From: DASPFV01 sp035620975 | GTDB lineage: Bacteria; Acidobacteriota; Vicinamibacteria; Vicinamibacterales; 2-12-FULL-66-21 | Direction of reading: 5' to 3' | DNA length: 17,440 bases | NCBI GenBank assembly: GCA_035620975.1 | Contig: DASPFV010000267.1 | Coordinates: 1-17,440 of the forward strand | Part shown: in pieces, positions 13,582 to 17,440 of the stretch | How positions within the stretch are numbered: the first letter of the stretch is position 1 | Layout of the letters: each line of letters begins with the position of its first letter | Notes under the pieces: model-generated | What the model was told of the DNA's origin: nothing | The model's database searches: none | The model's input: the letters and a program-made list of their open reading frames with translations, nothing else | Position numbers and translations under genes: made by a program

Positions 13582-13995
13582 TCACGCGTCAGTGAATGGA
13601 TCGAACACGCGGACGCCTGCCTTTTCGAAGTCGGCGCGGTTGCGCGTGACGACTGTCAGATCGTATACGAGCGCCGTCGCCGCGACGAGGCTGTCTTTGA
13701 TGGGCATGGCTCGCCCCGACACGCGCAGCGCTGCCATCAGTCGAGCCCAACGCAGCCCCGTTGCGGCGTCCCAGGCAAGACACTGGACGCTCTGCACGCC
13801 CGCATCGAACCAGCGTTCCAGCCGTTCGCGCCGCTTCCCCTTCGAACGCAGGAGGATCCCAAACCGCAGCTCACCGAGCACAATCGGATCGATGGCCAGC
13901 TCACTTTCGTGCCGACGCAGCCAGTCGACCGCTGGAAGGTACGGCGCCGGTTTCGTGGGCTCGCTCAGGACGCTGGCGTCGACGAGAAACTTCAC
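13582..13995 (-). CDS. vapC: VapC-type PIN-domain ribonuclease toxin
   Basis: A 137-residue PIN-domain protein predicted to cleave RNA (tRNA in characterised VapCs) and to be held inactive by the adjacent antitoxin. The conserved acidic set is complete: Asp6 in FLVDASVLSE, Glu42 in LGELRFGIL, Asp101 in MPIKDSLVAATAL, and the TRNRADF segment (Asn119, Asp122). It should therefore be catalytically competent. It begins with GTG at 13995, overlapping the antitoxin stop by 4 nt (GTGA), the usual coupling in such operons. The symbol vapC is a family-level name; FitB is the closest sub-type by length and motif spacing as far as I can judge. Confidence 0.9.
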   Translation of the reverse strand: MKFLVDASVLSEPTKPAPYLPAVDWLRRHESELAIDPIVLGELRFGILLRSKGKRRERLERWFDAGVQSVQCLAWDAATGLRWARLMAALRVSGRAMPIKDSLVAATALVYDLTVVTRNRADFEKAGVRVFDPFTDA

Positions 13996-14219
13996 AACGT
14001 GTCGGTCGACTCGGACGGGATCGACACGAAGAACCCTTTTTCGGGGCAGGCGAGGAGCCAGTCCACGAGGCCTTCATGGGCCCGGCGACGACGGACGAGC
14101 CGGTACTCACCCGGCCCGATCCGTTCGACATCGAACTCCTGCCCGGTCTGGATCCCGTCCTGCTGCCGCAGCTCCGCCGGCAGCACGATCTGTCCTTTCG
14201 ACGACACGGTGGTCTTCAT
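13992..14219 (-). CDS. vapB: AbrB/MazE-fold antitoxin (VapB type)
   Basis: A 75-residue antitoxin. The AbrB/SpoVT swapped-hairpin DNA-binding domain spans about 1-45 (MKTTVSSKGQIVLPAELRQQ at 1-20, then EYRLVRRRR). The C-terminal tail contains HEGLVDWLLACPEKGFFVSI and ends SESTDTL, the segment that in this family wraps the PIN toxin. The ATG at 14219 is fixed by the conserved AbrB N-terminus. There is no Shine-Dalgarno; the promoter elements place the transcript start about one base before the ATG. It overlaps vapC by 4 nt. Confidence 0.92.
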   Translation of the reverse strand: MKTTVSSKGQIVLPAELRQQDGIQTGQEFDVERIGPGEYRLVRRRRAHEGLVDWLLACPEKGFFVSIPSESTDTL

Positions 14220-14223
14220 GGGC

Positions 14224-14256
14224 GGTAAGATATCGTCTTACCCTGCCGAATGTCAA
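14224..14256 (-). promoter_or_regulatory. vapBC promoter with overlapping operator
   Basis: On the - strand a perfect -35 TTGACA (14256-14251) is followed after 18 nt by TATCTT (14232-14227) as -10. A perfect inverted repeat GGTAAGA/TCTTACC (14224-14230 and 14236-14242, 5-nt spacer) covers the -10. Transcription is predicted at about 14220, one base before the vapB ATG. AbrB-type antitoxins bind such dyads with the toxin to repress their own promoter, so this is a well-supported autoregulatory site. Confidence 0.75.
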
Positions 14257-14373
14257 GCCTGCGAGCCGGCCTGCCTACACCAGGGGCGGCCGAAAACAGG
14301 AATAGCATGGGCGAGACGTCCACGGTGCAAACGATGCCGAGTCCGGGTGCGCCTTCTGCCGGGCGGCGGATGA

Positions 14374-16221
14374 TCAGCGTCCGTCGACGCTGAACGCGAG
14401 GAGCACGTTGCCGGGCTTCCCGCCGAACTGTGGATAACCGGACGTGGTCAGGACGACGCCTTCCGCGATCGCCGGGCCGCCGACGTCGATGGAACCGCCG
14501 CGGGCGGCCACATTGTTGACGGTCTCGAAGTCGCGGGCGGTGTCGAAGTCCCAGATGACGCGGCCGTCGGCGGCGGCGTACGCACGCAGGTGGCCGTCCA
14601 GCGACCCGGAGAAGATCACGCCCGGAACCGCGCTGATCGCCGCGGACTGCGCCGGGCTGCACATCGGCCGTTCGCCGCAGAGGGGCGGCGGTGCGCTCCA
14701 TGCCCTGGTGCCGTCGCCGACTCGCAGCGCAAACAGCCCGCCGCCTGCGTTCGGATCGAGCATCATCTGCCCGGCCCCGCCACCCTCGCCCGTTCCGGCC
14801 GGCTTCAGCCCCTGATCCGAAAGCGCGACGTAGACGTACTGGCCGTCCGACGCCGACCCCCACTGAATGCCGCCTAACAGACCCCCCTTCCCGATTGGCG
14901 TGCTCCAGAGGACTTTCCCCGTGTCCGCATCGAGACCGTGGACGACTCCCGACTTCTGGCCGGCGATGAGCCGGCGATCGCCGTTCGGCAATGTCACGAG
15001 GATGGGCGGTGACGCGAAATCGTGATCGGGACCGGGGGTAGATGGGCAGTTCGTGGGATCGGGGCTGAGGCACGCGACGTTCCACGCGTCGCCCGCCGTC
15101 AGCTGGCTAGCCCACTTGATTGCGCCCGACTCCAGGTCGAGCGCAATGATGGCGTCCGACGTCGCGGCTGCCGGATTCGAGTAGCTGTCGCCCGTTCCGA
15201 TGTAGATTGTCTTCCTCGCGGCATCGAGAGTCGGCGACGACCATGCCGCGGCACCCGACGGTCCATACAGCTGCGTCCCGACCTTGTTCTTCGTGGTCGG
15301 CCTTGGCACGTCAGCGATGGTGTACGTCTTCCAGATCTGATTGCCGGTGCGCGCATCGAGCGCGACGACGCTCCCGCGGAACGTGCAGCAGGGGTATCTG
15401 GGGTCGGCGCCCGCGAACTCTTCGATCGACGAAACCGGCACGTACAAGCGGTTCTCGTGCAGCCGCGGCGTCCCCGTGACGCGGGCCACCGGGTGATCGT
15501 CGACCTTCTTCTTCCACCGCAGCTGGCCGGTGCTGGCGTCGAGGCTGTAGACGTTCGCGGCGACGTCCGCGAAGAAGAGCGAAGGAGCGGCTCCGCCACG
15601 CTCGGGGCTCACGGTGACGGCCGTCCGCACCTGGGTGTCGGCATCGAACGTCCAGTACGCGCAGCCCTCGGCGAGGCTCAGCGCGTAGACACGGCCGGAC
15701 GCGCTGCCGACGAACACGCGGCCGTCGACGACGGACGGCTGCACGGCCGCGGAGGTATCGCCGGCAAACCCGAATGCCCACTTCAGCTTGAGCTTCGGCA
15801 CGTCGGCGGCAGTCAGGCCGGCGCCTGGTTGCGCCTGGTAGCGATCGTTCGCGGGCGTCACGGACCAGCCGTTCCAGGCGTGGACAGACGATTCCGAGAA
15901 CCCCGGCGCCGGACTCGAACACCGCCGCACGGTGTCGGCCGCCGTCATCGTTCCGAGCGGCTTGCCGGTCAGGAACACGGCGAGCGCGCTCTTCTCGTCG
16001 GCCGACAGCTCGGTGCCGTGCACGCGCATGAGCCCGGCGTCAGAGAGCGAGGCTACGATGCGTTCCGGCGTGAGTTCCCTGAGGGTGCGCCTTGATGGGG
16101 CCCGCGCCACCCCGCCGTCGTGGCACATCCCGCATCTTTTCGCGTACAGCGCCGCTCCATCCTGAGCCCATAGAGGCCCCGCGAGAAGGACGAACGCCGT
16201 CACGCACGCTGGTCGAAGCAT
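14374..16221 (-). CDS. Secreted cytochrome c / PQQ dehydrogenase (polyvinyl-alcohol dehydrogenase-like)
   Basis: A 615-residue periplasmic quinohemoprotein. The signal peptide MLRPACVTAFVLLAGPLWA is probably cleaved before QDG. A cytochrome c domain follows with the heme motif CGMCH (Cys30, Cys33, His34) and a likely Met ligand at 65 (AGLMRVHG). The PQQ beta-propeller covers about 105-615, with repeated tryptophan-docking-type blades (VYALSLAEGCAYWTFDADTQ, VYSLDASTGQLRWKKKVDD, VHGLDADTGKVLWSTPIGKG, DGRVIWDFDTARDFETV). PYPCC-type context RYPCCTFRGSV gives adjacent Cys268-Cys269, comparable to the vicinal disulfide over PQQ in quinoprotein alcohol dehydrogenases. It resembles PVA dehydrogenase and related enzymes; the substrate is probably an alcohol but unknown. 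ATG 16221 is chosen over the upstream TTG because GGAGG lies 6 nt before it. Confidence 0.9.
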   Translation of the reverse strand: MLRPACVTAFVLLAGPLWAQDGAALYAKRCGMCHDGGVARAPSRRTLRELTPERIVASLSDAGLMRVHGTELSADEKSALAVFLTGKPLGTMTAADTVRRCSSPAPGFSESSVHAWNGWSVTPANDRYQAQPGAGLTAADVPKLKLKWAFGFAGDTSAAVQPSVVDGRVFVGSASGRVYALSLAEGCAYWTFDADTQVRTAVTVSPERGGAAPSLFFADVAANVYSLDASTGQLRWKKKVDDHPVARVTGTPRLHENRLYVPVSSIEEFAGADPRYPCCTFRGSVVALDARTGNQIWKTYTIADVPRPTTKNKVGTQLYGPSGAAAWSSPTLDAARKTIYIGTGDSYSNPAAATSDAIIALDLESGAIKWASQLTAGDAWNVACLSPDPTNCPSTPGPDHDFASPPILVTLPNGDRRLIAGQKSGVVHGLDADTGKVLWSTPIGKGGLLGGIQWGSASDGQYVYVALSDQGLKPAGTGEGGGAGQMMLDPNAGGGLFALRVGDGTRAWSAPPPLCGERPMCSPAQSAAISAVPGVIFSGSLDGHLRAYAAADGRVIWDFDTARDFETVNNVAARGGSIDVGGPAIAEGVVLTTSGYPQFGGKPGNVLLAFSVDGR

Positions 16222-16241
16222 GAGAGCCTCCAAGCCCGGCA

Positions 16242-16247
16242 ATTATA
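16242..16247 (-). promoter_or_regulatory. -10 element of the PQQ/cytochrome c dehydrogenase gene
   Basis: A perfect TATAAT on the - strand (16247-16242) lies 20 nt before the ATG at 16221, predicting a start near 16235 and a leader of about 14 nt that just contains the GGAGG site. No recognisable -35 lies at the expected distance, so an activator may be needed. Confidence 0.5.
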
Positions 16248-16346
16248 GGCCGGACGCCGCGACCGTTGGACGCGTGCGTGGGGAAGTGCATCGGCAGGTG
16301 ACTTCGACGACGAGCCGCCTTCGACGGCTTCGGCGCGCGCCCGGCC

Positions 16347-16871
16347 TCAGGAATGACCGTGCCGATCGGGCATGCCGAGCCGGCGAATCGTGTCGCGCTC
16401 GAAGTCGAATTCGATGAGCACGGCAGGTTCACGCCCGACGACACGCCCATCGTGACCGGGCTCGATCGCGACGACCTGCGGCGCCCTGAAGCTGGCCACG
16501 CAGCCATCCGCATACTCGACGCGGATCTCGCCGCGCGCGAGGAACCCGACGTGCGCGTGCATGCAGTGGTCGGTGCCGGTCACCGGTTTCATGTCGATCG
16601 ACCACCGGAACCCTGGCGGATAGATCTCACGCTTGACCCTGGCCTCGCCCGTCCGGACGATGTCGAGGCGCACCCGGCCGACCTCGCGGCGCTCGGCACC
16701 AGGGATGTCGGCCAGGAGCGTGTCAGTGACCCTGGTCGTGCGAATCCCGCCCCGCCGGCGCTCCGCCGCGCCCGACCCGGATTTCGCCGGACGCGCTTTC
16801 ATCGGCCGTGCCTTCTTCCCCCGCGCCGCCTTCGTCGGGCGAGCGGCAATACGCTTCGCTTTTCTCGCCAT
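16347..16871 (-). CDS. Cupin-domain protein with a basic histone H1-like N-terminal tail
   Basis: A 174-residue protein. Residues 2-32 are almost entirely Lys, Arg, Ala and Pro (ARKAKRIAARPTKAARGKKA and RPMKARPAK), the kind of disordered basic tail that binds DNA or RNA in bacterial H1-like proteins. A single small cupin barrel follows (about 70-165) with YPPGFRWSIDMKPVTGTDHC, MHAHVGFLARGEIRVEYADG, APQVVAIEPGHDGRVVGREP and AVLIEFDFE. His102, His105, His107 and His140 are possible metal ligands, but the classic cupin Glu is not obvious. Start ATG 16871 has GAGGG 7 nt upstream; the frame is open to about 17000 but those residues are not protein-like. It is divergent from nothing and sits 125 nt upstream of the PQQ/cytochrome gene on the same strand. 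Function unknown. Confidence 0.82.
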   Translation of the reverse strand: MARKAKRIAARPTKAARGKKARPMKARPAKSGSGAAERRRGGIRTTRVTDTLLADIPGAERREVGRVRLDIVRTGEARVKREIYPPGFRWSIDMKPVTGTDHCMHAHVGFLARGEIRVEYADGCVASFRAPQVVAIEPGHDGRVVGREPAVLIEFDFERDTIRRLGMPDRHGHS

Positions 16872-17120
16872 GCTGAAGCCCTCGTGTGTCCGGCGGATGC
16901 CGGTGTCCTGACCGCGTGGTTCGTGACCTGACTCCCGGGCGGGGCATCCCGCCTGGCTGCGATGCTCGTCGCCTGCAGATTCCCGATTTGCGCTCCTCAC
17001 GGCTTGCCCGGCGGGCGCCGCGCTCCGGGACTTATGCCACGATCCACGCGGTCAGGTCCAGCGAGGCTGCGCCTCAGACCATCGAGGCTCCGCCCCGCTG
17101 GATGGCATCGTTTGATAACG

Positions 17121-17149
17121 CCGCGCTGACGCGCGGAGGGTCATGACCC
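17121..17149. repeat. Two adjacent perfect dyads
   Basis: CCGCGC/GCGCGG (17121-17126 and 17131-17136, 4-nt loop) is immediately followed by the 12-bp perfect palindrome GGGTCATGACCC (17138-17149). Confidence 0.6.
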
Positions 17150-17181
17150 AGAAACGTGACTCGAGAGCACAGATTCTGAGG

Positions 17182-17191
17182 GGTCAAGACC
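17182..17191. repeat. Second copy of a GGTCA-GACC dyad
   Basis: GGTCAAGACC (17182-17191) differs by one base from GGTCATGACC (17139-17148). The two lie 43 bp apart centre to centre, close to four helical turns. They could be paired operators or copies of a dispersed genomic repeat. Confidence 0.45.
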
Positions 17192-17355
17192 TCTAGCTAC
17201 GTCGCGGTGAAGAAATGACCGCCTAAGTCGCTGAATTGTACTGATGGCCGGCGCTCGGCCGTGACCACATGCAGGGCTTTGGGCCTTCGGGTCGCGGGGC
17301 GGTCTGCGTCTCGGTCAGGAGCCGCCGCTGCTGCGCCGCGCCGGCACTGGCCGTC

Positions 17356-17392
17356 CGAGGCCCGCTTCCGCGAGGCGGGAAAACGGGCCTCG
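17356..17392. repeat. Nested alternative hairpins
   Basis: CGAGGCCCG (17356-17364) pairs perfectly with CGGGCCTCG (17384-17392). CCCGC (17361-17365) can instead pair with GCGGG (17375-17379). The two pairings share bases and exclude each other, a layout seen in attenuators but also by chance in GC-rich DNA. Confidence 0.45.
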
Positions 17393-17406
17393 CTCATACG
17401 CTCGCG

Positions 17407-17429
17407 GTGCTCGCCGTCGCGGCGAGTAC
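17407..17429. repeat. 9-bp hairpin near the right edge
   Basis: GTGCTCGCC (17407-17415) pairs with GGCGAGTAC (17421-17429) with one G-T wobble and a 5-nt loop. It follows the nested hairpin by 14 nt, so the two form a hairpin pair running to the window edge. Confidence 0.4.
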
Positions 17430-17440
17430 GGATGCGTGTG

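Larger units (their letters stand above)
16872..17440. other. Gene-free stretch with dyads and hairpins
   Basis: I see no convincing gene in about 570 nt. The frames present (for example - strand 17397-17197) have Arg/Ala-rich composition without motifs or a ribosome-binding site. The stretch holds several perfect inverted repeats, listed separately. Part of 16872-16950 is the leader of the cupin gene. Confidence 0.5.

Noticed and set aside
13483..14373. + strand frames antisense to vapBC
   Set aside because: vapB and vapC on the - strand have intact family motifs, overlap and promoter; the antisense frames have none.
17197..17397. 66-residue - strand frame
   Set aside because: Arg/Ala-rich, no ribosome-binding site, no motif, and its start lies inside the perfect hairpin region.

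Overview
The window is high-GC, gene-dense DNA. Its gene content suggests an acidobacterium of the Vicinamibacteria type: an ECF sigma factor of the PF07638/TIGR02999 kind beside a Ser/Thr kinase with TolB-like and TPR regions, a PadR regulator translationally close to an ADOP permease (Acidobacterial Duplicated Orphan Permease), a second ADOP permease, and several secreted beta-propeller or PQQ enzymes. This placement is an inference from gene families; no rRNA or marker gene is present.

Layout. On the + strand: the tail of an unidentified gene (2-67); the sigma factor (138-728) and its kinase (803-3475), a likely signalling pair; a secreted YVTN/YncE-like beta-propeller protein (3553-4647); a stretch with hairpins and a 3' remnant of an alpha/beta-hydrolase gene (4743-4853); a PadR regulator (5043-5402) followed after 4 nt by ADOP permease 1 (5407-8148). 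Then comes a decayed segment (8149-9047) holding an antisense C-terminal remnant of a TolB-propeller gene and a short scrap of another ADOP gene. ADOP permease 2 (9048-11492) follows.

All remaining genes lie on the - strand, convergent with ADOP2. Read in their own direction from the right end they are: a cupin protein with a histone-H1-like basic tail (16871-16347); a secreted cytochrome c/PQQ dehydrogenase resembling polyvinyl-alcohol dehydrogenase (16221-14374); a vapBC-type toxin-antitoxin pair (14219-13582) running with a 16-nt gap into a lipoprotein PQQ-dependent sugar (aldose/sorbosone) dehydrogenase (13565-12417); an unrecognised 119-aa protein (12254-11895); and a small secreted protein of a HANS-CA-SGLND type (11841-11551). 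The last ~570 bases (16872-17440) hold no convincing gene but do contain several perfect dyads and hairpins.

Function. The left half combines signal-responsive transcription (ECF sigma plus kinase) with PadR-controlled MacB/FtsX-type permeases that have no ATPase beside them. The right half is periplasmic sugar/alcohol oxidation (two PQQ enzymes, one carrying its own cytochrome c). The best-resolved regulatory site is upstream of vapB: consensus -35, -10 and a perfect inverted repeat over the -10, predicting an autoregulated, nearly leaderless transcript. I found no CRISPR array, tRNA, rRNA, insertion sequence or clear novel multi-gene system. The most unusual parts are the gene-remnant graveyard between the two permeases, the alternative start inside ADOP1, the vapBC-dehydrogenase operon, and the dyad cluster at the right end.
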